Shown here: positions 23,836 to 35,163 of the stretch, one piece after another
How the letters are laid out: every line of letters begins with the position of its first letter
Position numbering within the stretch: the first letter of the stretch is position 1
Origin: Plasmodiophora brassicae
Lineage: Eukaryota; Endomyxa; Phytomyxea; Plasmodiophorida; Plasmodiophoridae
Direction of reading: 5' to 3'
Assembly (NCBI GenBank): GCA_039704465.1
Contig: JASFAU010000006.1
Location: forward strand, 620,001-684,000
Length of the DNA: 64,000 nt
Program-made: the position numbers and the translations under genes
The notes under the pieces: generated by a model
Told to the model about the DNA's origin: nothing
Databases searched by the model: none
Seen by the model: only the letters and a program-made list of their open reading frames with translations

Positions 23836-25067
23836 TCACTGCCACTGGAGCCTATCCTCGAACGGTCGCTCCAGTCTAGATATTGGGACAATGTCGGCAA
23901 TATTGGCCGTCTCCTGTTTCCTCCTTGCGCACCAGGAGCACTGCCAGTGATGCTCAGCGAGCGTGTCCGGGCGACGGTTCTGCCCAGGGACCCAGGTCGC
24001 CAGGGCATCACAGCCCTCCTTCATTTGCGGTGACGGCGATAGACAACGCTGTTTCATGTCGTCGATGTTGTAGACGGAGACTTCGGGATAAAACACGTGC
24101 GGCTCGAAGAGGGTCAACCCGCTACCAGGCCTCTTCAGCAAGTCCTGGACGTGCTTCTTCTCGAAGAGGCCCTCCAGCAGCCGAGGGCCGGTACAGTCCA
24201 CTGCCAAGCAACGATCAGAGTCCAGATAAGATCAAGCCGGCGTCATTCGCCGACCTGGGTCGTGGCATCCATCGTTGGCAACATGATCGGCGATGGCCTT
24301 GATGACGGTCAACCAGAATGGGTGACCAGGACGGCTTCCAATGATCGCATTGCAGACCGTCCGATTGCGCCCATTGTACACTCTGGAATGTATCATCGGC
24401 TCCGAACTCAGGAACGCGTCCAACGACGTCACGGAATCAGGAAGCGGCCGGACGCTCTCGAAATCCAGGTCAGCGTACACTGAGCGAACGCCATCAGCTC
24501 CCTGGCATACGTCCCAGGATCCACTGTACGGCAATTACCTCCCCCTATCTTGTACATGATGACGTATCGTACAAAGTCGGCCCTCATAATACCTGATAGG
24601 CGTTTGTATACCCACAGATACTCGGGCATGGCCGTCTCGACCATCTCGTAATTGTCCTTGTCGGTCCAGAACACGTACCGCCACGCTGGATGATTCTTCG
24701 TCCACGACTGTATCCAAGGGACAAGGTCTGTATAGTCTTTGCGCCCAAATATCCTCGCGGGCACGTGCACATCACGCCACGACTGATGAATGATTTGGGG
24801 GATCCTCGTCTGTCGAGCACGCCCGCGTAGGTAGCGAATCCGTGCAAACGCTCGACACGTCACCGATTGTCGGCAATCGGCATTGGACCAGTATGGGTCG
24901 GACGCCAGGTTGGCAGGCAGCCGATGGGGCGGCACCCGCGTGTCAATCATGCCGAGGTTGTCCGCCACGGAATACGACATCATGCACAGCGCGCACAGAG
25001 CGACGAAAGAGGCGACAACGAGCAGCGCCAAGCGACTCCTGCGCCGCTGGCCGTGAATGAGCGACAT
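23836..25067 (-). CDS. Glycosyltransferase of the GT32/OCH1-like type, type II membrane protein
   Basis: Three exons (25067-24539, 24479-24255, 24200-23836; introns 59 and 54 nt) join exactly to 372 residues. The N-terminal basic stretch is followed by one membrane helix (LALLVVASFVALCALCMMSY), typical of Golgi type II transferases. Core motifs are RIPQIIHQSWRD, NHPAWRYVFWTDKDN, MRADFVRYVIMYKIGG and the metal-binding DxD in YADLDFESV across the first intron, then a conserved TGPRLL. This order fits the sugar-transferase family with the DXD motif (OCH1 and inositol-phosphoceramide mannosyltransferases). Donor and acceptor are not predictable. Convergent with RAP protein 1, 73 bp apart. Confidence 0.82.
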
Positions 25068-25728
25068 GGCCGCCTTGCGCAGGCGTCCATTCGGCAGCGA
25101 TAGCATTCGACACAGGACCCGACTCCGCCGCGCAAAACAACTCCAGCAGGGGCAACTGCCACCTGCGGCACTGGCCACGAAACCAGCTTGACCCCGGTGG
25201 CGCCCTGAAATGGACGCCCCGCCGAAAACGCCGCGGCACGAGACGGCCTGACGGAGGCGAACGGTATCCTCGCAAAGGCTGCACGCCCTGCTCGGTATTT
25301 AGGCATTGTCTCGAGCGCACATGCCGACCAGTGTCACTCAGCGGCGCACGTCGGACCGTCTTGATCGACTCTTCGCGGGGGACGACAACCTCGCGAGCAA
25401 AGAGAACAACCTTTGGCATGGCGTTGCCAGACAGAAATTTATCAGTGCGATCGAGCAGGTCTTGGACAGTGGCTCTAACTACCCGCCTTTGGCCTGCTGC
25501 CGTTGAACGCATTAACTCGCGCAGGCCACATGTAAATGTTGCGCTTTAGTCAGTGACGCGCCCCTCGTACGATAAGTCGGCTTACACAGTAATTCAGTGA
25601 GTCGCCGGGGTCTGCTCCATGAAAGTCTGATAGCGACAGTCCGACAGTCGTCTGATCGAGCGTCTGCGTTTGGCTCCCAGGAATAGATTGTTCGTCTAGC
25701 ATCATTAGGATTCCCTACGCTGTATTCA
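25068..25728. other. Intergenic, no supported gene
   Basis: Upstream of the glycosyltransferase. Only short overlapping open frames on both strands, none convincing. Confidence 0.5.
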
Positions 25729-26988
25729 TTAACGGGGTCGGCAGAAACGCCACATACGACGAGTCCCTTCGGTCAAAAGCGCGGTCGTGAACACAATGTC
25801 CACACCGAACACCACTGTCCCCAAGGCAGATCCAGCAATGAGGAGCGACACTAACAGGGCGAGGCTTACGCACGCTCTCACGACCAGGTACACGTAGGAA
25901 ATCAAGGCCTGTAGTTTAGGACCTTGCAAACCGCATGCGAGCCATCCCAGATGATAGACCCATATGATCGGCAGGGCCCAGTGGTTGCCTATAGCAATCG
26001 TGAAAAGGCATATGAACGAGGACGCAGCGAAAAGCAACTCGGTCCTTTGCCAGCCGTCGGGGTGACCATCATTCAGCGAGCCGTCGATATGCGGTTCAAT
26101 GCGGGGTACATGTGCAGCAATGGCAACCACTTCGCTCTCCGGCAGGGCAAATAGTTCAGCCAGAAGCGGAACACAGTTGTGGAAGTTGTCGATCGCGGCC
26201 GTATCGTGACGGGCACACTGGTGATAGAGTCCCGCGATCACAGGATGCGCCGAGCTGACAATCGGCACGTCGCAGTGGCTGAACCCGGCCTCAGATAGAG
26301 CTTCCCGCACGCAGGGCACTTTGACGAAGTCTGCCAATAGGCACGGTGTGGTCATGAAAGGTGACACCTTGAGCAGAAAGTCGGACTCGAGCTTCAACCC
26401 AGGAATGTACGACATGGCCCGCAGCAGGTGAAGAAGAGCGTCCAGCGCGCGACGGCGATTCTTAACGATCCCGTGTTTCGTCGTCAGAAACAGGTCACCG
26501 GCAACGGCTTTCACCATGTGATCGAGATCGTCTGCAAATGGAGACAAATAATACGCTGTAAGAATGGCGATCGTTGCTGGGAGTCGCCGTGGACTGGAAT
26601 GCTGTATAACGACCTCGGCACGAGCCATACCAGGGGACGTTGACAAAGATGCAGAACCCATTAGGTACGAGTCGAACAATGTGCTCTCTTGAGCGTACTG
26701 CATGGCGAGCTTGTCAATCCAGGATTGAATGCTGTTTCGAATGCTGACGGGCGGAAACGGGTACACAATGCAAATGCCAGTCATGCGCATCGCGACGGCA
26801 TACCGAAGGAACCACGGATTGGCGACAATGGCAGGGCGATACCGCCGCAGGACGAGGCGAACGATATGCAACGACTCATTGCGAAGGTGCCGGTTGCAGT
26901 TCGCCAAGGCGGATAGGAACGGCAGCGGTATGAACTCGGCTACCACAGCGAGTACCGCACGAGGCACAGCCTCCAGCCTGCTGGCCAT
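25729..26988 (-). CDS. F-box-like protein with C-terminal membrane helices
   Basis: Single exon, 419 residues from the ATG at 26988. The N-terminus resembles an F-box or similar short helical motif (AVLAVVAEFIPLPFLSALAN, then CNRHLRNESL). The middle is helical and unrecognised (DDLDHMVKAVAGDLFLTTKH, LAELFALPESEVVAIAAHVP). The last 110 residues hold about three or four hydrophobic helices (LLFAASSFICLFTIAIGNHW, LISYVYLVVRACVSLALLVS, SLLIAGSALGTVVFGVDIVF). An F-box with membrane helices is unusual; the F-box assignment rests on one short stretch. A longer in-frame N-terminus up to 27084 is possible but adds nothing conserved. Confidence 0.55.
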   Translation of the reverse strand: MASRLEAVPRAVLAVVAEFIPLPFLSALANCNRHLRNESLHIVRLVLRRYRPAIVANPWFLRYAVAMRMTGICIVYPFPPVSIRNSIQSWIDKLAMQYAQESTLFDSYLMGSASLSTSPGMARAEVVIQHSSPRRLPATIAILTAYYLSPFADDLDHMVKAVAGDLFLTTKHGIVKNRRRALDALLHLLRAMSYIPGLKLESDFLLKVSPFMTTPCLLADFVKVPCVREALSEAGFSHCDVPIVSSAHPVIAGLYHQCARHDTAAIDNFHNCVPLLAELFALPESEVVAIAAHVPRIEPHIDGSLNDGHPDGWQRTELLFAASSFICLFTIAIGNHWALPIIWVYHLGWLACGLQGPKLQALISYVYLVVRACVSLALLVSLLIAGSALGTVVFGVDIVFTTALLTEGTRRMWRFCRPR

Positions 26989-27471
26989 TCCACCCAAGAC
27001 CGGCAACGGTAGACGACTGATTGCAGCTGGGGGCTGGTTGGCCAGCCCGCACTTGTTGCGGGAATAGACGACGTGACCGCACACTGCACGCAGCGGTTCG
27101 TATGCGGTGCCCCGGAAGCTGCGGTAAATTCGAGTGTCTTCCCTAGGATGGATTCGTCATTGATCTGACAATCTCGTATTTGGGGCGCGGGGGTGTGATT
27201 TGGCGTTTATTCAAATACGTACACGCCATAGTACCCGTGTGGAAGTGGCAGCAATAGTCCAGACGGTGCCGTCACTGGCGGGCTGGAAACTGGCCATACG
27301 GGCGTCCCCGAAGGGCTGGTCAGAGGTCATAGGCGGACCGCTACCCGCTACGTACAGTATGTACTAGGTGCTTACCTACTTCCTACGAATGTACGTTACC
27401 TGCATAGTTGCGGGCAGCACGGAGCTGCAGACCGGCAGAGCGAGCGGGGGGCGCGTGGCGGGCGTCACACG
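26989..27471. other. Intergenic between divergent genes
   Basis: Divergent promoter region between the F-box-like gene and RAP protein 2. No gene seen. Confidence 0.5.
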
Positions 27472-30260
27472 ATGGCCGGGATCGCCCGCCGCACTCGGCG
27501 AACGACGATGGCGCTCCTCGTCGCGGCGGGCCTCGCTCGCGGCCGCGTCCGCCACATGGTCACCCGTTCGCAGATGCTGGGCAACTGGATGCACGACGCG
27601 CTGGGCGTCCGGACGGCGTACAAGCCGAAGGACAGGCTGCGGCCCGACGCGCCGGCGGCGCCGACGAAAGCGCCCGATCCGCGCGCCCTGACGCTGAAGA
27701 AATGCGACGCCATCCTGCAGCGGGCGCAGGATGCTAGTAAGCTGAGACCGCTCAGCGAACAGCAACGACTCAACCTTCGCATCGTCTACGATACGCTTCC
27801 GCAGCTGGTTCGCGACAATCGCTCGGAATGGTTCTATTTGCCGCATATCGCATCGCGAATCACACGCCTCATGGGCATCCGACTGAGTACGCTGGAGCGC
27901 ACGTGATTTCTCTGCTGACCTGACGTCCTTGTCGTGTAGGCCGTTCCGCCGGTAAGGAGCTGCTTCGCGTGATCCTGGCCCAGGTTCGCGATGACCTGCT
28001 GGGGTTCGACGGGAAGGCCATCTGGACGATGATGATGGCGTTCACCAGGGGCCGCGTTCACGATCCCGTTTTCTACAAGCGCGCCCTGGCGATCGCCCTG
28101 AACGGCAGCATCGAGGTCTACCCCGGGGCCCTGTCGGAGATGGTGGCCGCCTCTGTGATGCACCGGTTCCGCGATGCCGAATTACTGACCGCCGTGGCGC
28201 AGTTGGCAATCGCCAACATCGACAAGTTCACCATGTTCGACTTGGGCAACACGGCATGGGCATTCGCGTCCAGCGGCGTTGCCAACCAGGACCTATTCCA
28301 CGCCATCGCCCAGCAGACGATTCGTGCCAATTCGTTCCATGGGCAGAACCTTTCCAAACTCACGTGGGCGTTTGCCACGATTGGCTTCAACGACGACTCG
28401 CTGTTCAACGCGGTCAGCAAGTACGTCGTCGCTGGCGTCGACGCGTTCAACTTTCACAACGTCGCGTCGATCGCCTGGGCGTATGGGCACCTGGGCATCG
28501 CGAACCATTCCGTGTTCAACGCCTTGGCTGGGCGCACCATCACGCTTATCGACAAGTTCCCACCACAGCACCTTGCTGACATCGCCTGCGCGTTCGCCAA
28601 GGTCGGCATCAAGCACGACAACCTCTTCAAGTGGATCTGCACCAACGCGATCGTCGGCATTGAGCGTTTCGAGGCCAAACCCCTGGCGGAACTGGCCTGG
28701 GCATTCGGCACGCTCCGCGTTCGCGACGACGAGTTGTGCACCGAGATCTCGCAGCAGGCCCTGAAAATGTTTGACGAATTCAAATGCGGTCTCCACCTAG
28801 CCAATCTCATCTGGCTGTTCGCCGGGCTGGGCGTTCATGACTCTGAACTGTTCGCCGCCGTCCAACAACGGTCCCTGGAACGAACGCAGACGTTCACCGG
28901 CGACGCCCTCGCCATCCTGGCCAAATCGTTCGCCGTGTTATCCATTCAGAACGGCGACCTGTTCGCCGCCGTGGCCGACAGAACGGTCTCCATCATCACG
29001 ACGTTGAAGCCGGTGGAGCTAGCGGATATCGCCTGGGCATTTGCAACCCTACAGATCGTTAATCATGATCTGTTCGCTGCGATCGCTCAGCGATGCGTTC
29101 AGCATGTGAATTCGCTCGACGCTGGGGACCTGTCCCGGATCGCTTGGGCGTGCGCTGTTGCCAAGGTCGACAACGATGACCTGTTCCATGTGATCGGCGA
29201 GCGAGCACACGGGCTCCTGTCCTCGATGACGTTCCGGGATGCCGCCTACCTGATCTGGGCGTTTGCCTCCCGTCGTATGTCGGATAGCGACGTGCTGGCG
29301 CCCCTGACTGAACAGGCGCAGATGCTCCTGCACGAGTCCGCCATGGGCGGCATTGCCGATATTCTGTGGGCACAGGCCACCCTGGAGGTCGTCGATCGCG
29401 ACATCTTCGAGTCGTTCGGATCCCACGCGAAGTCCATCATGGATTCCGGTTCGGTGAATGACCTGTCGCGTCTGGCCTGGGCGTTTGCCAAGGCCGGCCT
29501 GCAGGATTCGACCTTGTTCAACGCCATCGCGCGCTACGCCATTGGTCACATTCGTCAGAAGGGTATCGCGCCACAGGCGGCCGCCGACATGGCGTGGGCC
29601 TTCGCCACAACGGGCAACAACGACGTCACCCTGTTCCACGAGCTATCCAAGCACATCGACGAGTTCGACGCGGCGTCGGTGGCGAACATGGCGTGGGCGC
29701 TCGCCGCGAACGACATGACCGCGAACGAGGCGGTCGCGTTGGCGATTCTGAATCGTGCGCTGCAGGTCAATGATCAGTTCAGTGCTGAGGGACGGCGCCA
29801 GCTTCACCAATGGAGGCTTGCGGTCGGTGCGCCCGACGTGGACAGACTCGCCGAACGCCTGCCCCACGATCACGACCCCGATGCCGTGTTCAGGTCGTGG
29901 TCGGGCGCCATGCACGCCGGCGTCGACCGATCGCCCAACCCAGTCGCCGACGAGATCGCCGCAATGCTGAACCCGAACTTCTGCTCGTTCGTGCGCGTCC
30001 TACCCTGCCCCGACACGGGCTTGTCGCTCGACATCGCCGTTCCCGACCACAGGGTCGCCATTGAAGTCATCAGCCCCGCCTGTTGCATCTGGAACGTCGC
30101 CAGCCAGCAGCACGCCTGGAACGGCAACCTGCGGTTGAGGGGTCGGGTCCTGACGCGCCATGGCTGGACCGTGGTCAACATCAGCGCAGGCGACTTCCAG
30201 GCGGCACCCGACAAGCAGCGCTTCCTCAGATCACGCCTTCCTGACAATATAATGGCGTAG
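27472..30260 (+). CDS. RAP-domain helical-repeat protein 2
   Basis: Two exons (27472-27886, 27940-30260; 53 nt phase 1 intron) join exactly to 911 residues. The Arg-rich N-terminus without acidic residues (MAGIARRTRRTTMALLVAAG) looks like a mitochondrial presequence. A conserved LKKCDAILQ patch precedes the intron. Then come about fifteen repeats of roughly 37 residues (GNTAWAFASSGVANQDLFHA, DIAWAFATLQIVNHDLFAAI), and a C-terminal RAP domain (LPCPDTGLSLDIAVPDHRVA, VLTRHGWTVVNISAGDF). It is paralogous to the gene at 21181 in repeats, RAP domain and intron position. Expected role: organellar RNA metabolism. Confidence 0.88.
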
Positions 30261-30313
30261 GCCAGCCCGGTTTCCGCGATTCGCTGGCGCCATAATCGCC
30301 GCCGCGGGCGTCG

Positions 30314-31849
30314 ATGCGGCGGTTTAGCCAGGCGGCACGTCGGTTGACGCCGGTTTGCAACCTGAGCATGGACGAGTGGACGCTGTCGCGGTGCGACAAC
30401 GCGCTGCGGATGATTGTCGACGTGCAGGCCAACGGCACGTCGGATGCGGTCGTGGAGGCCAGGCGCGTGTGCACCGACGTGTCGTACGCGTTGCTGGAGC
30501 TGCTGCTCAGAGGCGGGAACCCGGACGCGCATTGCATCGCCCGGGTCGCGAGCAGCATCGTGACGCTGACGGGCACCATGCTCGGTACCGCATGCCTGCG
30601 GGGCGACGTGTCGACCGCTCGTTGACGATCGTGGCGCTCAGATACGGACGCGGCCGCCCACTTGCTTCGCGGGATCGGGCACCTGACGCAGAACGATCTG
30701 GGCGGGTTCCCGGGGAGAGACGTGGCAACGCTTGTGAAGTGCCTGGCGGTCGGAGACGTATGTAATCATCGGTATCTGGAGCGGGTCGCGGCTCGCGTCG
30801 TGCATCGGGGCCACGACCTGGAGCCGCCCAGTCTGGTCAACGTGATCTGGGCGGCCGCCCACGTCGGCTACGACGACCCCCGCCTGGCGCATGCCGTCGC
30901 CCAGCGATTGATCCAGGGGGTCGACAGGCTCAGCGCCGAGAACCTCGCCGTTGCCTCGTGGGCGTTCGCCAAGCTGGGCGTGGACAACGCCGACCTGTAC
31001 AACGTCCTTGCCAAGGCGTGCCTGCTAGACATGCCCGTGTTCACCGCTGTCAGTCTGTCGAAGGCTGCCTGGGCGTTCGCTCGAAGGGGCATTCGCAACC
31101 AGGACCTGTTCGATGCTGTCGCACGTCGCGCCTGTGCCCTGATCGGGTCCTTCACCGCCCAACACGTCGGTGACGTTGCATGGGCGTTCGGTGCCGTTGG
31201 AATCAGGAACGACGCGCTGCTCGACGCTCTGGCGAAACGGACCGTCGTGCTGCAGCACGTTCTCCCTGCCCAGCAGTTGTCCGACGTTGCCTGGGGGTTC
31301 GCCAAGCTCCAGGTAGTCGACAGGGAGCTGTTCAGGGTCATCGGGACACAGCTGGCCGTCAGGATCGATGAGTTTGACGAAACGATCTGCTCGGCGGTTG
31401 CCTGGGCGTATGGGCGCGTGGGGCTTCGCCATGACCGCTTGCTGGCCGCCCTATCTCGGGGCGTACTCAGTATCGTGGATCGAATCCGCCCGGAGACCCT
31501 GACTAATGTCGCCTGGGCGTATGCCTCGCTGCAAGTTCACGCTGACTGCTTGTTCCCCGCTCTGCAAGAACGAGCAGCCGCCATCGTGGATCAGTTCAGC
31601 GGCCAGCAGCTTGCGAACGTGGCCTGGGCGCTTGCCAAAGCTGATGCCGCGAACCTGGACGTGTTCGGTGCCATCGCGCAACGTCTCGCCGTGCACGCGC
31701 CAACGCTGAACGCATCCAGCATCGCCAAAGCGGCTTGGGCATTCGCCACGTTGGGCATTCGCGATGACGTCCTGCTCGCGGCTCTTGGCCGCCAGGCAAT
31801 GGCCATCATCGACAGGTTCGACTGCCACCAGCTGGCTGATATCAGATGA
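30314..31849 (+). CDS. RAP-family repeat protein 3, truncated (no RAP domain)
   Basis: Two exons (30314-30584, 30642-31849; 57 nt phase 1 intron) join to 492 residues, starting only 54 bp after RAP protein 2. N-terminal LSRCDNALRM matches its paralogues, followed by about nine repeats (NVIWAAAHVGYDDPRLAHAV, SVAWAYG-type, TNVAWAYASLQVHADCLF). The frame ends within what should be another repeat: LADI is followed by AGA TGA where the paralogues have Ala-Trp (TGG), and the frame then continues AFDRLG for about 25 codons to a second stop. The RAP domain is missing. It is either a truncated pseudogene or a repeat-only protein. A TGG to TGA change is the simplest reading. Confidence 0.75.
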
Positions 31850-32024
31850 GCGTTCGACAGGTTAGGGTGCGCCGCCGCCGCCGATCTTCGACGAGCAACG
31901 GACAAGCAGACAGATCGGCAGGGGCAGCCATAAACGGGCGGTAAGGGTTATGGACATTTTATCTGTGCACTATATGGTAGGCGATGCCGGGTGCGGAATG
32001 CCGGCACACGAGCACGCGCGCGGT

Positions 32025-33116
32025 TCAAAGGAAATATTCAGGGGCCGGCTTCTTGACGGGCACGCCGCGTACCTCGGGCGGCGCCGCATCAAAGATCTTG
32101 AACTGCGCCTTCCGATGCTCGTCGAGCTCGAGGATGGCGGCCACGTTACCGCAGCGATAGCAGTAGTTCGGGGCGCTCCAGACAGTGACCAGCGTCTGGT
32201 CGAACATGTACTTGTAGCCCTCCATGACGAGCTGGTGCGCTCGACAGATCAGGTCGAGACCGTTGGTGTAGTTGAACTGCTTGACGATGCTGGCGCCGAA
32301 CAGATACCCGGCGCCTCGTGGGCTGAGACCCCATCCTTCGATCTCTTCCGGATCTGACCACATCAGGTCGCACATGGCGCCGTCGTGTGGCACTTCCTGC
32401 TTCCGGTCCAGCAGCCGGATCTGATCCAGCGTGTTCACCGACGGTGACAGGCCGCCATGGACGCAGAAGATCCGGTCTTCGATCAAGGCCGACAGCGACA
32501 GATAGTCGAAGATCTCGGTGCAATACCGCCACACGTTCACGCTGCCGTACTTGCGAAGGCACTCGTCGTAGAAACCGTAGACCTGGGTGATCTGCCGGGA
32601 TTCGTGGTTCCCTCGAATCAACGTTATCCGGTCCGGATGCCTGGCCTTATACGCCAACAACAACTGGAACGTCTCGACAGAATAAAACCTACCTTTAGTG
32701 TCAGACAATACGCAGCCTGAATAAACCACAGGAGGCGGTAGATACCCTCGGTCGACAAAGTCGCCCATAAACAGGTAGTTTGTATCTGGCACGTCAGACC
32801 CGACCTTGAACAGCTCTTTCAGGTCGTAGAACTGGCCGTGAATATCGCCACATATCGTGACGGGGCAGTCTGGAACCAGGTGGCGCCGTTTAGTCCGAAC
32901 CCCAACTAGACGGGCCGCCTCGCATACCTATGCGCTGGACATTGGATTCCTCCATCAGGATCTCCATGACTTTCTCGCAGAGCTCCTTCACCTGGGCCCT
33001 TGGGTGTTCAGTGACAAGCACCCCCGGGCACTGAAATCGACAAGCGCGCGTACCTCAGACTCCTTCAGATATTCGCATCGTCGTAGCTGCTCGATCTGGG
33101 CGTCGAGCGAGCTCAT
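32025..33116 (-). CDS. PPP4C: Protein phosphatase 4 catalytic subunit
   Basis: Ser/Thr phosphatase of the PP2A/PP4/PP6 group. Four exons (33116-33054, 32991-32928, 32869-32746, 32688-32025; introns 57-62 nt) join to 304 residues, the PP4c length. Metal and catalytic motifs are intact: [55 protein letters not shown], and [22 protein letters not shown]4-specific signs are the N-terminal [40 protein letters not shown], and the C-terminal YFL end that is methylated in this family. Very likely functional. Confidence 0.96.
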
Positions 33117-33473
33117 GATGGACGCTGGGGCGATGTTCGACGACCGCCGCCGCCCGCAACCTCCTCTGACGTGACGCACTTCGTGCACCCCAAAAACCCG
33201 TCGCCACACCGACTCTGCATTTTTTGCTGCTCCGCCTGTAAACGCCCACAGCCATTCCAGGCACACCGGCACAGTCAGGACGAAACTTCATCCAGTCACG
33301 GGCGGGAAAAACTGGCCCAGCTGGTTGACTCACTACAGGGCTACTGCGCACGTTCGGGTTACCGCGAGACTGCGTCATGCGGCGAGCTCCGACGTGAGTC
33401 ACACGGGGAGTCACACTTGAGTGAGCAGCGCTCGGTCAGCGCTCTCCTGCGCTCACATTATTATATCCTAACC
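33117..33473. other. Divergent promoter region
   Basis: Between the PP4c start (minus) and the secreted Cys-rich gene (plus). An A/T-rich TTATTATATCCTAA stretch lies just before the ATG at 33474. No gene seen. Confidence 0.45.
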
Positions 33474-34750
33474 ATGACGGCCCTCGTGCTCGCTGTCGCT
33501 GTCGGCTGCGTAATTGCAAGCGGCGCTGCGCAGACACTCGGCAATATGGGGGTGAACCCAGTGGCGGCACAGGTACCGGGTCAGATGCTGGCGGGAGCGA
33601 ACGTCCAGCCCAACGTGCCCCTGCAGTCCTGGGCAGCGGGGCAGAACCCGGCACTGTTTCCTGGTGGTTGGCAGATGCAGATGCAGCCGTACTTCGGCCA
33701 AGCGATGCTGGCCCAGCAGCAATTCGGCCGTGCCCAGCAAGCCATGCCAGTGTCGGCGACGACGTTGCAGGCGGAACTTCAGACGCTGGCGTCGATCGAC
33801 GCATACTACGCGCGGTGTCGCGGGGTCATGTGCCAGTCGATGCTGAACCCATCTGTGAAGTACTACTCGTGCGATCTCCTGTACTTCGGCCACTACACTG
33901 GATCGCAATGTGGACCGAACGCTGTCCCGACCAGCGACTGCGTCGGCGTCACTTGCACGGACCCGAATAACCAGGGGTCGACCTACAACTCCTGCGACCT
34001 CATCAGCAGAGGGTACGACGGGCAGACCTGTGCCCCGGGTTCGATTGTGCTTCCCCGGCAACGAACCCGGATGCCCCTGTATGATTCGTGCGAAGGGATC
34101 ACGTGCGTGCACTCGATCCTCGGCATGCAGTACACGTACACGTCGTGCGAGTTGCTTCCCTTCGGGTTCAACGGGAAAGAATGCGCCATTGGATTCCGGC
34201 CAAAGGGGACCTGTGGCCCTGAATTCTACAACGCCACCTGTGCACCGGGCCTGTGCTGCAGGTACGACTCGGATGAGGGCTGTTGACGTTGTGGCGATGC
34301 GCATCTGACCCGTACTGGTGAAGTGGTCAGGGGTACTGCGGATCGGACTACAACTACTGCAATGCCCAGTCGTTGAACAGCAGCTCTGGGGCGCCTTACA
34401 ACACGAGGCCGCTGACCCAGCAGCAGCCGCAGATGTACAACGGACAGACGCAGCTATTCCCTGCCCAGTACTTCAACAATTACGCCGGAGGAGGGTTCCT
34501 AGGGCAGATCCAGAACGGGTTCCCGAACCAGTTCCAAGGTCAGTGGCCAGGACAAGTTCCCGGTGTGCAGTACCCTGGAATGGGACAAGCGCCATACCTA
34601 GGACAGGGCCAGGTTCCAGGGCAGCTACCCGTCGGCCAGATTCCTGGGTTTCAGCAGCAGCCGTTCTTAGGTCAGGCTGCCCCCGGAACTGCGTTCGGCC
34701 AGCAGATTCCTGGACAGGCCAATGCTGGGACACAATTCGGCCCACTCTAA
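33474..34750 (+). CDS. Secreted Cys-repeat protein with hevein-type chitin-binding domain and Gln/Pro/Gly-rich tail
   Basis: Two exons (33474-34261, 34324-34750; 62 nt intron) join exactly to 404 residues. A signal peptide (TALVLAVAVGCVIASGAAQ) precedes a Gln/Ala/Pro linker. Then come three repeats of about 45 residues patterned C-x-G-(V/I)-x-C ... S-C-(D/E)-L-L-x-x-G-x-x-G-x-x-C (begin CRGVMC, CVGVTC, CEGITC). Across the intron lies CAPGLCCSGQGYCGSDYNYC, the hevein/CBM18 chitin-binding signature (CC-S-x-x-GYCG-x-x-x-x-YC). The C-terminal 130 residues are Gln/Pro/Gly-rich with 'PGMGQ/VPGQ' motifs. It is probably extracellular or in the cell or spore wall, binding chitin or GlcNAc polymers. 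The Cys repeats are not a family I can name. Confidence 0.85.
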
Positions 34751-35163
34751 AAAAGATGGACTCGACTCGAGTATTCCCTCCAATACACAAATCAGCCACC
34801 AAAGTTGGATTATATTTACGTCCAACAGCTTTTCGAATGAGCGCTTTTCGGCGGTCACGATGTGTCTGTTAGCGCTCGGTAGCCATCGTGCAGCAAGCAC
34901 GAAACACGATGCCTGACAACGCCTCCCGAGATATTTACGGATCCATCATAACAGCTAATTTTAGAAATTCTATTTTTGCCAACGTTTTGTGGGAGTCGTC
35001 GCGGATGCACAGGATGATTCCGTGTGTGGCAGGGGCCGCGCGCGTTGGAAAATTCTAAGTTTAGGCACCTTTTGGCCGATTCTATTGTTAGGCCGTCGGG
35101 GATGACAGGGCGGAGCGCCCCGCAGTGCAAGCTCAGGTCTGGAAGTGTATGTGTGGGGAGACG
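34751..35163. other. Intergenic
   Basis: Upstream of copy 1 of the Cys-core family; A/T-richer than its surroundings. Nothing further seen. Confidence 0.4.
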
